Positions 25,923-33,275 of a stretch of 64,000 nt of DNA are shown here, piece after piece. The position numbers and the translations under genes were made by a program. Position 1 is the first letter of the stretch. Each line of letters opens with the position of its first letter. Under the pieces are notes generated by a model, which saw nothing but the letters and a program-made list of their open reading frames with translations, was not told the DNA's origin and did no database searches. Origin of the DNA: Pseudoclavibacter sp. AY1F1 (GTDB lineage Bacteria > Actinomycetota > Actinomycetes > Actinomycetales > Microbacteriaceae); contig NZ_PSTQ01000004.1 of NCBI RefSeq assembly GCF_002931075.1, positions 186,001 through 250,000 on the forward strand. The letters run 5' to 3'.

Positions 25923-27178
25923 TCGAGGTCGAGACTCAGCTGGCGCGCGTGCTCGCGGAGGCCTGCCCCCTGCCGAGCGACACGGTGCCGCTCGCCGCGG
26001 CCCACGGCAGGGTCATCGCCGAGACCGTGGTGTCGCGCTACGCGCTCCCCCCGTGGACGAACTCCGCGATGGACGGCTACGCGGTGCGCTCGGAAGACGT
26101 GGCGTCGGCCAGCGAGACGGCCCCCGTCTCGCTCGAGGTCATCGCCGATCTGCCAGCCGGCACCGCGGCCGACCCGGTGATCCTGCCAGGGCAGGCGGCT
26201 CGCATCATGACAGGAGCTCCCGTCCCCGCGGATGCCGATGCGATCGTGCCCGTCGAGGCGACCGACGGCGGCGAGCTGCGCGTTACCATCACGGCACCAG
26301 CTGCACCTGGAGTGCACATCCGCTCGGCCGGTGAAGATCGCCAACCGGGTGATGCCCTCGTCTCAGCCGGCTCGCGAGCTGGCGCCGAGGTGCTCTCGGC
26401 GCTCGCTTCCGCCGGGTTCGGCCGAATCAAGGTCGCGCGGCGCCCGCGGGTTGCCGTCATCGCGACGGGCAGCGAGCTGGTCGCGCCAGGCGAGCCGCTC
26501 GATCGCGGGCAGATCCCCGATTCCAACTCGCTGCTCATCTCCTCGCTTGCCGTCGAGCACGGGGCGGAGCTTGTCGACGTCGTCCGGGTGTCCGACGAGG
26601 TCGCCGAGCTCGAAACCGCGCTGCGTGGACTCGCGAGCCGCTGCGACGTCATCGTCCTGACGGGCGGCGTGAGCATGGGCGCCTACGACCCCGTCAAGGA
26701 GCTCCTCTCCCCCGGCGAGCAGGTGCGCTTCGAGAAGGTCGCGATGCAGCCAGGCAAGCCGCAGGGCTTCGGCCGCCTCGCCGCACCCTGGGTCGACGAG
26801 GGCGAGCTCGGCCCGCTCGTTTTCGGCCTGCCGGGAAACCCGGTGAGCGCCTGGGTTTCGTTCCTGGTGTTCGTCCGCCCTTGCCTGCGCGCACTGCAGG
26901 GAGCATCCACGGTCGAGGACCCGAAGCTCAGCGCGCACGCCGACGTCGGCTGGCGCACACCGCCTGGCCGCCGCCAGTACCTGCCCGCGCGCATCCGCAC
27001 CACGGATGCGGGGGTCACGGTCTCCCCCGCCGCCGCCAGGGGGTCTGGCTCGCACCTCGTGGGCAGCCTCGCCGACGCCAACGGCTACGCCGTCGTCGAC
27101 GCGAGCATCGAGCGGGTGCAGGCGGGCGATGTCGTGCAGGTGGTTCGGCTGGTGTCGGACGTGGATGCCAGACTCTGA
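25919..27178 (+). CDS. moeA: Molybdopterin molybdotransferase
   Basis: MoeA inserts molybdate into adenylated molybdopterin. The 419-residue protein has the family landmarks PPWTNSAMDGYAVR near the N-terminus, IMTGAPVPADADAIVP, the TGSEL/GQIPDSNS motif, the TGGVSMGAYD active-site loop and GLPGNPVSAWVSF. It overlaps moeZ upstream by ATGA and moaC follows after two bases. Full length for the family, with no domain missing. Confidence 0.94.
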   Translation: MIEVETQLARVLAEACPLPSDTVPLAAAHGRVIAETVVSRYALPPWTNSAMDGYAVRSEDVASASETAPVSLEVIADLPAGTAADPVILPGQAARIMTGAPVPADADAIVPVEATDGGELRVTITAPAAPGVHIRSAGEDRQPGDALVSAGSRAGAEVLSALASAGFGRIKVARRPRVAVIATGSELVAPGEPLDRGQIPDSNSLLISSLAVEHGAELVDVVRVSDEVAELETALRGLASRCDVIVLTGGVSMGAYDPVKELLSPGEQVRFEKVAMQPGKPQGFGRLAAPWVDEGELGPLVFGLPGNPVSAWVSFLVFVRPCLRALQGASTVEDPKLSAHADVGWRTPPGRRQYLPARIRTTDAGVTVSPAAARGSGSHLVGSLADANGYAVVDASIERVQAGDVVQVVRLVSDVDARL

Positions 27179-27180
27179 GC

Positions 27181-27654
27181 ATGACGAACTTCACGCACCT
27201 CGACGCAGCCGGCCACGCACGCATGGTGGACGTCACCGAGAAGCAGCCCACCGTGCGGGCCGCGACTGCCTCCGGCATGGTCTACTGCGGTGAAAAGGTG
27301 CTCGAGGCGCTCACCAACGACTCGGTGCCGAAGGGCGACGCGTTCGCGGTTGCACGGATCGCCGGCATCCAAGGCGCGAAGAAGTGCGCCGAGCTCCTCC
27401 CGCTCGCCCACATCATCGGCGTGCACGGGGCGAGCGTCGACCTCGAACTGCGAGACGACGGCGTGCTCATCACCGCGACCGTGCGCACGGCCGACCGCAC
27501 GGGCGTCGAGATGGAGGCGTTCACGGCCGTGTCGGTCGCCGCGCTCGCGCTGGTCGACATGGTGAAGGGCATCGACAAGTCGGTGACGATCGGCGACATC
27601 AAGCTCATCGCGAAGACCGGCGGAAAGTCGGGCCCGTGGAAGCGCGAGCAGTAG
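27181..27654 (+). CDS. moaC: Cyclic pyranopterin monophosphate synthase
   Basis: MoaC converts the MoaA product to cyclic pyranopterin phosphate. The 157-residue protein carries the conserved NFTHLDAAGHARMVDV start, the LLPLAHIIGVHG-type metal/substrate loop, GVEMEAFTAVSVAALALVDM read as GVEMEAFTAV, and KSVTIGDIKL near the end. Start ATG lies two bases after the moeA stop. The mobA gene begins inside its last 19 bases. Confidence 0.95.
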   Translation: MTNFTHLDAAGHARMVDVTEKQPTVRAATASGMVYCGEKVLEALTNDSVPKGDAFAVARIAGIQGAKKCAELLPLAHIIGVHGASVDLELRDDGVLITATVRTADRTGVEMEAFTAVSVAALALVDMVKGIDKSVTIGDIKLIAKTGGKSGPWKREQ

Positions 27655-28379
27655 CGCAGCCGACCCGCGGCACCGGGGCGGAGGGCGAATTCGACGCGGT
27701 CATCCTGGCGGGTGGGCGCGGGTCGCGGCTCGGTGGCGTCAGCAAGGGCGACCTCGAGGTGGGTGGCCGCCGCCTCGTCGACATCGCGGTCGGTGCTGCA
27801 GTGGATGCAGGGGCGTGCCGCGTCATTGTCGTCGGTCCGGTTGCCGTGGATGCGCCGGCTGTGAGTGTCACCGAAGACCCGCCGTTCGGCGGCCCCGCGG
27901 CAGGCCTCGCGGCCGCGCTCCCCAGCGTCACCGCACCGCGACTGCTCCTCCTGGCGTGCGACCTCCCGAGGGCCGCAGAGCTCGTCGCGCGCCTGCTCGA
28001 CGGCACCGGAAAGGCATCGGGCCCGAGCGCCGATCCGCCGTCCGGGTCCGGGTCAGGGTCCGGGTCCGGGTCCGGGTCCGGGTCCGGGTCCGGGTCCGAC
28101 GGCAGACTGATCGTCGACGCCGACGGACGTCCCCAGTGGCTCGCGGGGCTGTACCGGACCCAGGCGGTCAGGGAACCGCTCGAAGTCGCCACCGCGGAGT
28201 CAGACGCGCATGGTCTCCCCATCCGGCGGATCCTCGAGTCGCTCGACCTCACGCCCCTGGCAGACACGCAGGGTGCCAGCGAGGATATCGACACCCCAGA
28301 GCAGCTCGCGGCAGCCCGAGCTCGCCAGACGGCCCTCATGCACACCGAAATCAGCACCGGAAAGGAACGTCAACGATGA
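27636..28379 (+). CDS. mobA: Molybdenum cofactor guanylyltransferase
   Basis: The 247-residue nucleotidyltransferase is predicted to attach GMP to molybdopterin. It shows VILAGGRGSRLGGVSKGDL (the GGxSxRxGxxK-type P-loop), ACDLPRAAELV and a C-terminal DIDTPEQLA. A Gly-Ser repeat of nine dipeptides (residues 137-154), encoded by a hexanucleotide tandem array, sits between the core and the C-terminal part. A GTG start inside moaC was chosen by frame and a GGAAAG site upstream. The stop overlaps the next gene's ATG. Confidence 0.82.
   Translation: MEARAVAQPTRGTGAEGEFDAVILAGGRGSRLGGVSKGDLEVGGRRLVDIAVGAAVDAGACRVIVVGPVAVDAPAVSVTEDPPFGGPAAGLAAALPSVTAPRLLLLACDLPRAAELVARLLDGTGKASGPSADPPSGSGSGSGSGSGSGSGSGSDGRLIVDADGRPQWLAGLYRTQAVREPLEVATAESDAHGLPIRRILESLDLTPLADTQGASEDIDTPEQLAAARARQTALMHTEISTGKERQR
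28044..28097 (+). repeat. Hexanucleotide tandem repeat GGGTCC x9 inside mobA
   Basis: Nine in-frame units run without interruption, the second being GGGTCA. They encode alternating Gly and Ser. Because the unit is six bases, gain or loss of copies changes the linker length without breaking the frame. Confidence 0.9.
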
Positions 28380-28657
28380 CCGAGAAGCCGAAACACCTGC
28401 CGCCGGAGGCACTCGACGACTGGCTCGCCGAGGTGAAGCGTGTACTCGAGATCGGCGACGACATCGATGTCGGCGCCCTGCTCGACGTCGCCAGGGACGT
28501 CGCCCACAACGTCGCACGGCCAGCGGCGCCGCTGACGACGTTCGCGCTTGGGGTCGCACTGGGGCGACAGAGCTCCGCCGCCGAGTCGCCCGAGGCCCTT
28601 GCTCGCCTCGCAGAACTCGTGACCGCGCGTGCCCTCACCTGGGAGCACGGCGCATGA
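28376..28657 (+). CDS. Small DUF6457-like protein of the molybdenum cofactor cluster
   Basis: The 93-residue protein starts PKHLPPEALDDWLAEVKRVL and is mostly helical, ending in ALARLAELVTARAL. It resembles the short proteins annotated as DUF6457 that follow or are fused to mobA in actinobacteria; the family name is from memory of this context. It overlaps mobA and moaD by ATGA at both ends. Its biochemical role is unknown; assistance to MobA or MoaD is inferred from position. Confidence 0.75.
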   Translation: MTEKPKHLPPEALDDWLAEVKRVLEIGDDIDVGALLDVARDVAHNVARPAAPLTTFALGVALGRQSSAAESPEALARLAELVTARALTWEHGA

Positions 28658-28902
28658 GCGGGCCGTCCCGAGTGCGCGTCTTCGCCGGCGCCGCGGAAGC
28701 CGTCGGCGGCAGCGAATTCGCGCTCGAGGTCGACTCGATCGCGTCGCTCCTCCAGAAACTCAACCCGACGGCCGACGCTCAAGTGGCTGAGGTGCTCGCC
28801 CGCTGCTCGTTTCTCGTGGACGGAGTGCGCACCTCCGACGCCGAGGCGCGCATCACGCCAGGCGCATCCGTCGACGTGCTCCCGCCCTTCGCAGGAGGCT
28901 GA
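28654..28902 (+). CDS. moaD: MoaD sulfur-carrier protein (molybdopterin synthase small subunit)
   Basis: This 82-residue ubiquitin-fold protein ends in PPFAGG, the C-terminal Gly-Gly that becomes a thiocarboxylate. RVRVFAGAAEAVGG matches the usual N-terminal strand of MoaD. It is charged by the MoeZ-like protein and works with MoaE, whose gene lies on the opposite strand 1.2 kb away. It is the last gene of the plus-strand run and faces moaA across 35 bases. Confidence 0.92.
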   Translation: MSGPSRVRVFAGAAEAVGGSEFALEVDSIASLLQKLNPTADAQVAEVLARCSFLVDGVRTSDAEARITPGASVDVLPPFAGG

Positions 28903-28937
28903 CGGGAAACGCCTCGCCGCCGATGTCGCAGGCGTCC

Positions 28938-30065
28938 TTAGCCGCCGATGGCGTTCATGCCACGGGCGGGCTGCAGGAAGCTCGGGTCGTTGATGGCGTG
29001 GCCTGGCAGCTTGTTGTGGATGCACGAGCGGAGCATGGAGTCGGCCGCCAGCTCTGCGTCGGTCCAGCGCCCCGCGGAGTGGCGCACGCTCGCAGCTTCG
29101 TCGTCGTCAGCCGCGAAGTTCTTGTCGGCGCGCAGGATCGGCATGAGGTCGTACTCGCTTGTCGAGAACAGGCAGTTGCGGAGCTGCCCGTCTGCCGTGA
29201 GTCGCAGGCGGTCGCAGTTGCCGCAGAAAGGTGCCGTGACGGAGGCGATGACGCCGACCGTGTGCGGGCCGCCGTCGATCGTCCAGCGTTCGGCGGGCGC
29301 ACCGCCGCGGCCAGGTACCGGCTCGAGCGAGAACCTCGCGCCGAGCGAGTCGAGGAGCTCTTCCCTGGTCACCATCTGCGTGCGGTCCCACGTGTGGCCG
29401 GCATCGAGGGGCATCTGCTCGATGAAGCGCATCTGTGCGTCGTGCTCCATGGCGAACTCGACGAGTTCCACGATCTCGTCGTCGTTCACTCCCCGCATGG
29501 CGACGGCGTTGAGCTTGAGCGGGCGCAGCGACGAGGCCTGGGCTGCCCTGATGCCGACAAGCACCTCGTCGAGCTTGTCGCGCCTCGTGAGGGACGCGAA
29601 GCGGTCGCGTCGGAGCGTGTCGATCGAGATGTTGAGTCGGTCGAGTCCCGCGTCGATGAGCTGCGGCAGCAGACGGGGCAGCAGTATCCCGTTGGTGGTC
29701 ATCGCGAGCTGCACGGGCCCGGCCGGACCCTCGATCGCGGAGATGCGTCGCACGATGTCGACGACGTCGCGCCGCAGCAGCGGCTCACCGCCGGTCAGTC
29801 GGAACGTTGTGATGCCGGAGGCAGCGGCGAGCTGGGCCAGACGCACGATCTGGTCGGTCGTGAGGATGCTGTCCCTCTCGAGGAACTCGTTGCCCTCGGC
29901 GGGCATGCAGTAGGTGCAGCGCAGCGAGCACTTGTCGGTCAGCGAGATGCGGAGGTCGCGGTGCACTCGACCATGGGTGTCGACAAGCGGGTCACCGGGC
30001 GCGGCGGCCAGCTGGGCTTCCACGAGTCGAGGACGTCGCGCGATCGTGACGGGCACTGCGGTCAT
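28938..30065 (-). CDS. moaA: GTP 3',8-cyclase
   Basis: MoaA is the radical-SAM enzyme that starts molybdopterin synthesis from GTP. The N-terminal cluster CxxxCxxC is Cys46, Cys50 and Cys53 (CSLRCTYC); the C-terminal cluster begins at CGNC with a further Cys in RNCLF, and the chain ends in AIGG, the double glycine needed for activity. RLTGGEPLLRRD is the SAM-binding GGE region. At 375 residues it is full length. It is the last gene of the mog-moaE-moaA run, coupled to moaE by ATGA. Confidence 0.96.
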   Translation of the reverse strand: MTAVPVTIARRPRLVEAQLAAAPGDPLVDTHGRVHRDLRISLTDKCSLRCTYCMPAEGNEFLERDSILTTDQIVRLAQLAAASGITTFRLTGGEPLLRRDVVDIVRRISAIEGPAGPVQLAMTTNGILLPRLLPQLIDAGLDRLNISIDTLRRDRFASLTRRDKLDEVLVGIRAAQASSLRPLKLNAVAMRGVNDDEIVELVEFAMEHDAQMRFIEQMPLDAGHTWDRTQMVTREELLDSLGARFSLEPVPGRGGAPAERWTIDGGPHTVGVIASVTAPFCGNCDRLRLTADGQLRNCLFSTSEYDLMPILRADKNFAADDDEAASVRHSAGRWTDAELAADSMLRSCIHNKLPGHAINDPSFLQPARGMNAIGG

Positions 30066-30484
30066 GGCAGGCCAACCCAGGAGGCGTTGCCGTCAGCCTC
30101 GTGCTGCTGCTTCCAGATCGGCACCTCGGCCTTGACCGCCTCGACGAGGGAGCGGCTGACGTCGTAGGCGTCCCCCCTGTGGGCGCTCGCGACGCAGGCT
30201 ATGAGGGCGATGTCGCCGACCTCCAGGTGCCCGATGCGGTGGCTGACCGCGACGCGCACGCCGTCGCGGGCGTGCGTGGCGACCAGGCCCTCGAGTACAC
30301 GCTCGGCCTCTGGATGCGCGGTGTAGTCGAGCGAGACGACCCTGCCAGCCGCCTCCGGGTCGTGGTCCCTGATCTGCCCGACGAAGGTCACGACGGCGCC
30401 CGCGTGGGGGTCGTCGACGGCGGCAAGGTGCTCCGCGAGCAGCAGCTCGTCGGTGGTGACGCGGGCGAGAGGGCTGGCGCTCAC
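30062..30484 (-). CDS. moaE: Molybdopterin synthase catalytic subunit
   Basis: MoaE transfers sulfur from MoaD thiocarboxylate to cyclic pyranopterin. The 140-residue protein contains AVVTFVGQIRDHD, VSLDYTAHPEA, the HRIGHLEVGDIALIACVAS core and VPIWKQQ with the catalytic Lys. It starts with GTG overlapping the mog stop and ends overlapping the moaA start, so all three are one transcript. Confidence 0.95.
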   Translation of the reverse strand: MSASPLARVTTDELLLAEHLAAVDDPHAGAVVTFVGQIRDHDPEAAGRVVSLDYTAHPEAERVLEGLVATHARDGVRVAVSHRIGHLEVGDIALIACVASAHRGDAYDVSRSLVEAVKAEVPIWKQQHEADGNASWVGLP

Positions 30485-31023
30485 GAAGCGTGGTCTCCGC
30501 CGTGAAGCTGGTCGAGAACGTGCGGGATGAGGGGCGCGAGCACCGAGACGCCGTCGCGGGCTGCCCCCGGCGAGCCCGCAAGGTTGACGACGAGGCTGGG
30601 TGCCCCGCGGCCCGGTCGGTCGATGATCCCGGCGAGTCCACGCGAGAGCACCGCGGTCGGGACCCGGTCGCGGGCGGTGGCTCGCAGCGCTTCGGCGATG
30701 CCGGGAAGCTCGCGCGTAATGAGCGGCCAGGTGGCCTCTGGGGTTTCGTCGCGCGGCGAGAGACCCGTGCCGCCGAGGGTGAGGATGATCCGCGCACCCG
30801 CATCCGCCGCGTGCGCGATCGCGTCCCGCACCACCGTCGCCCCGTCCGCGACGACCGTCAGCGTGACCGTCGTGTAGCCGTGGCGCGCGAGCGCCTCGAG
30901 GGCAGCGGGCCCGGAGATGTCTTCACGCTCGCCCCGCGCCGACCGATCGGAGACCGTGATGACGGCGATCGTCGCATGCTGCTCTTGGTTCGATGCTTGT
31001 CGCTCGAGGGACGCTTCCTGCAT
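30481..31023 (-). CDS. mog: Molybdopterin adenylyltransferase (MogA/MoaB family)
   Basis: The 180-residue protein is predicted to adenylate molybdopterin before MoeA inserts the metal. The MoCF-biosynthesis fold signature is visible: AVITVSDRSARGEREDISGP, ILTLGGTGLSPRDETPEAT and NLAGSPGAA. MoaB-type and MogA-type members cannot be told apart by eye. It leads the minus-strand run; the start ATG at 31023 has no rival nearby. Confidence 0.9.
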   Translation of the reverse strand: MQEASLERQASNQEQHATIAVITVSDRSARGEREDISGPAALEALARHGYTTVTLTVVADGATVVRDAIAHAADAGARIILTLGGTGLSPRDETPEATWPLITRELPGIAEALRATARDRVPTAVLSRGLAGIIDRPGRGAPSLVVNLAGSPGAARDGVSVLAPLIPHVLDQLHGGDHAS

Positions 31024-31062
31024 GGACCGAGCGTACCCGCTCCCCTCCCGGAGAACCCCGGC

Positions 31063-31467
31063 TCAGCCCGCGAACGCGCCGGTTCCGGCAGCGATACCGA
31101 GGAGGACGACCGCGATGAGCGGGAAGGTGCCCTGCGTGGCTCCGGCGCGCAGCTTCGTGCGGTCGTTCGCGATGAGCACGATGGCGGCCAGCAGCATGGA
31201 ACCTGCGCCGGCGAAGACGAGCGTTGCTCCGATCGCGGTGTGCCCATCGAATGCCAGCACGACCCCGAGGCCGGCCATGATCGCGAGGAAGAGGTTGTAG
31301 AACCCCTGGTTGAAGGCCATTGGCTTGAGCGTTTCGGCAACCTCGAGTGAGGGCACGCCGAAGGTCTTCCTCGTCGACTCGGAGGTCCAGCGGATTGACT
31401 CGAGCACGAAGATGTAGACGTGCAGAAGGGCCGCGAGGGCGGCGAAGACGAGGGCGGCGACAAGCAT
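31063..31467 (-). CDS. DUF1304-type membrane protein
   Basis: The 134-residue protein has four hydrophobic segments and the sequence HVYIFVLESIRWTSESTRKTF followed by AFNQGFYNLFLAI, which are features of the DUF1304 family. Its function is unknown. It is divergent from a TetR regulator with a shared 54-bp gap holding a palindrome, so TetR control is likely. The ORF extends upstream into the TetR gene, but the ATG at 31467 is the sensible start. Confidence 0.85.
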   Translation of the reverse strand: MLVAALVFAALAALLHVYIFVLESIRWTSESTRKTFGVPSLEVAETLKPMAFNQGFYNLFLAIMAGLGVVLAFDGHTAIGATLVFAGAGSMLLAAIVLIANDRTKLRAGATQGTFPLIAVVLLGIAAGTGAFAG

Positions 31468-31487
31468 GGATGCTCCTAGATCAGTGT

Positions 31488-31511
31488 ATTCTGAAACGAA
31501 CGTTACAGTAT
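31488..31511. promoter_or_regulatory. 24-bp imperfect palindrome, TetR operator candidate
   Basis: The two 12-base halves ATTCTGAAACGA and ACGTTACAGTAT match in 9 of 12 dyad positions. It sits in the middle of the gap between the divergent DUF1304 and TetR genes, where a TetR dimer could repress both. Direct evidence is only the symmetry and position. Confidence 0.6.
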
Positions 31512-31521
31512 CGGAGGCCGC

Positions 31522-32082
31522 ATGGCACGCACGACGGGCTTTGACCGACAGGACGCGGTCGCGGGCGCCAGGACACTCTTCTGGCGCCGGGGCTACGACT
31601 CGGCGTCGACCAGCGATATCGAAGCCGCCACTGGCCTGAGCCGCTCGAGCATCTACAACACCTTCGGCAGCAAGCGCGGGCTCTTCGACGCCGCCATCCA
31701 GAGCTACCTCGACGAGGTTGTGCACCCCCTCCTCAGCCCCCTCCGCGCGGACCAGATCTCCAACATCGCACTCGATGACTACCTCTCGCGACTCTCGACG
31801 GCGGCCCTGACACAGGACCGCCGCGACGACGTTCGCGGGTGCCTTCTCCTCGCAACCGCCTCGAGCTCGCTTGCCGAGGATCCCGCGATTCGCGCATCCA
31901 TCACCGACTACCGCGCGACACTCGAGCACGCCATCACTCGAGGGACTCAGCATCTCGGTCATGCAGACCCGATGGGCACCCTCGTGACAGCCGCGGTGGT
32001 CGGCGCCCTCACGATCGCCCGAGTCGACGGCCGCGCCGCAGCTGACGCCCTCGAGGCGGCAAGGGCCCTGATCCGAGCCTGA
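31522..32082 (+). CDS. TetR-family transcriptional regulator
   Basis: The 186-residue regulator has the N-terminal DNA-binding domain with TSDIEAATGLSRSSIYNTFGSKRGLF (recognition helix near residues 36-48), then a C-terminal ligand domain including RGCLLLATASSSLAEDP, typical of the AcrR/TetR_C group. GGAGG lies 5 bases before the ATG. It likely regulates itself and the divergent membrane protein; the ligand is unknown. Confidence 0.9.
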   Translation: MARTTGFDRQDAVAGARTLFWRRGYDSASTSDIEAATGLSRSSIYNTFGSKRGLFDAAIQSYLDEVVHPLLSPLRADQISNIALDDYLSRLSTAALTQDRRDDVRGCLLLATASSSLAEDPAIRASITDYRATLEHAITRGTQHLGHADPMGTLVTAAVVGALTIARVDGRAAADALEAARALIRA

Positions 32083-32153
32083 GCACGTCCGCAGGTCACC
32101 CGCAAACGCAGGTCGCTCTTCAACCGGGTCCGGATGCCAATCCAGACCACTCA

Positions 32154-32217
32154 TCAACCAAAAGGTTGACAATTTCGCCCCGGCGATGCAGACTCGATTC
32201 ATCAACCAAAAGGTTGA
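32154..32217 (+). promoter_or_regulatory. Two identical ArsR operator candidates TCAACCAAAAGGTTGA
   Basis: Perfect 16-base copies at 32154-32169 and 32202-32217 are palindromes (TCAACC-AAAA-GGTTGA), with centres 48 bases apart upstream of the ArsR gene. TTGACA at 32166-32171 overlaps the first copy and would serve as a -35 element. The second copy covers the region just before the ribosome site. Together they fit a self-repressing promoter. Confidence 0.8.
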
Positions 32218-32236
32218 TGAACCGAAATGAGGGGCC

Positions 32237-32608
32237 ATGCCCGCCGACGCACTCTCCCCCGTCTTCGCCGCACTCGCCGACCCGACCCGGCGAGACATCG
32301 TCGCCAGGCTCGCAGACGGCGACGCGACCGTCGGAGAGCTCGCGGCCCCGTACGACGTCTCCGTGCAGGCCATCTCGAAGCACCTCCGAGTCCTCGAAGA
32401 CTCGGGACTCGTGTCCCGCACGAGCGACGCTGTGCGTGCCCCCCGTCACCTCGAAGCGGAGGTCCTGAGCCTCATGACCAAGTGGATAGAGCGCTACCAG
32501 GCGAACGCCGAGGCCAGGTTCCGCCGACTCGACGCGCTCCTCGAAGCGACTGCCGACGAGAGCCAGCACCAACCAGCACCAGCACCCACGAAAGGAACCC
32601 CATCATGA
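32237..32608 (+). CDS. ArsR-family transcriptional regulator
   Basis: The 123-residue winged-helix repressor starts DALSPVFAALADPTRRDIVARLADG and continues VGELAAPYDVSVQAISKHLRVLEDSGLV, the classic ArsR HTH. No CxC metal site is visible, as in the subgroup paired with SRPBCC proteins. It overlaps the following SRPBCC gene by ATGA. Two palindromic operators lie upstream, so autoregulation is likely. The inducing signal is unknown. Confidence 0.92.
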   Translation: MPADALSPVFAALADPTRRDIVARLADGDATVGELAAPYDVSVQAISKHLRVLEDSGLVSRTSDAVRAPRHLEAEVLSLMTKWIERYQANAEARFRRLDALLEATADESQHQPAPAPTKGTPS

Positions 32609-33090
32609 CCAGCACATCAGCCAAGGACACCGTCGTCACCGTTGGCGAGGACCTCCCGAACGTCGCCATCGTGCGCGAGTTCGACGCCACCCCTGAGCGC
32701 GTGTTCCGCGCGTTTGTCGACCCAGACCTCTTCACGAAGTGGGTCGGGCCACACCAGGTCTCCACCAACATCGACCACTGGAACGCGGTCACGGGCGGCT
32801 CGTACCGCTGGTCCAACCTGCAGGACGGCGAGGAGATCGCGAGCTTCTACGGCTCCTTCCACGAGATCCGCGAGAACGAGCGCATCGTGCAGACGCAGAC
32901 CTTCGAGATGATCCCGGACGGCGTGCTGCTCGAGACGATCACCTTCGAGCCACTGGAGGGCGGTCGCACGCGGGTCACGAGCACCAGCCTGCTCGAGTCG
33001 TTCGAGATGCGCGACGGCCTCGTCGCGAGCGGCATGGAGCACGGCGTGCGCGCCGGCTACGAGAAGCTCGACGCGCTCCTCGCCTCCTGA
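32605..33090 (+). CDS. SRPBCC-family protein (AHSA1-like) coupled to ArsR
   Basis: The 161-residue protein shows IVREFDATPERVFRAFVDPDLFTKWVGP, GGSYRW and a C-terminal GMEHGVRAGYEKLDALL, the pattern of Aha1-like/YndB proteins often encoded with ArsR regulators. A small hydrophobic ligand or stress role is possible but unspecified. Translation is coupled to the regulator (ATGA at 32605-32608). A strong terminator follows. Confidence 0.88.
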   Translation: MTSTSAKDTVVTVGEDLPNVAIVREFDATPERVFRAFVDPDLFTKWVGPHQVSTNIDHWNAVTGGSYRWSNLQDGEEIASFYGSFHEIRENERIVQTQTFEMIPDGVLLETITFEPLEGGRTRVTSTSLLESFEMRDGLVASGMEHGVRAGYEKLDALLAS

Positions 33091-33128
33091 CGTCAGCTCC
33101 TGCTCGCGCCGCCATCACCGGCGAACTT

Positions 33129-33189
33129 GCGTGACGAAAGCCCCGGCATCCAGCACTCAGTGCCGGGTCTCCGGGGCTTTCATCACGCA
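33129..33189 (+). terminator. Strong hairpin terminator between SRPBCC and GT4 genes
   Basis: The arms around GTGACGAAAGCCCCGG (33131-33146) and CCGGGGCTTTCATCAC (33171-33186) pair with one mismatch and extend by the flanking TGC/GCA. It lies between convergent genes and, because the stem is symmetric, probably ends transcription from both sides. Confidence 0.8.
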
Positions 33190-33225
33190 CGTTGGTCAGG
33201 CGGGGAGGGGGTCAGGTCACTGGAC

Positions 33226-33270
33226 GCGCGGCAGGCTTCCCTGCGGCAGGCTTCCGCGCGGCAGGCTTCC
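33226..33270. repeat. Three tandem copies of a 15-bp unit just past the GT4 stop
   Basis: The units, ending in GCAGGCTTCC, occupy 33226-33240, 33241-33255 and 33256-33270, with a degenerate fourth that overlaps the GT4 stop codon. Read on the minus strand in a frame different from the GT4 gene they would encode Lys-Pro-Ala-Ala repeats. Confidence 0.8.
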
Positions 33271-33275
33271 TTGCG

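Noticed and set aside
28044-28097. Phase-variable frameshift in mobA
   Set aside because: The unit is six bases, so copy-number change keeps the frame; only linker length can vary.
27815-28657. Single long gene covering mobA and the DUF6457-like frame
   Set aside because: The long frame is out of register with mobA; the last part alone (28376-28657) has ATGA overlaps and a sensible protein.
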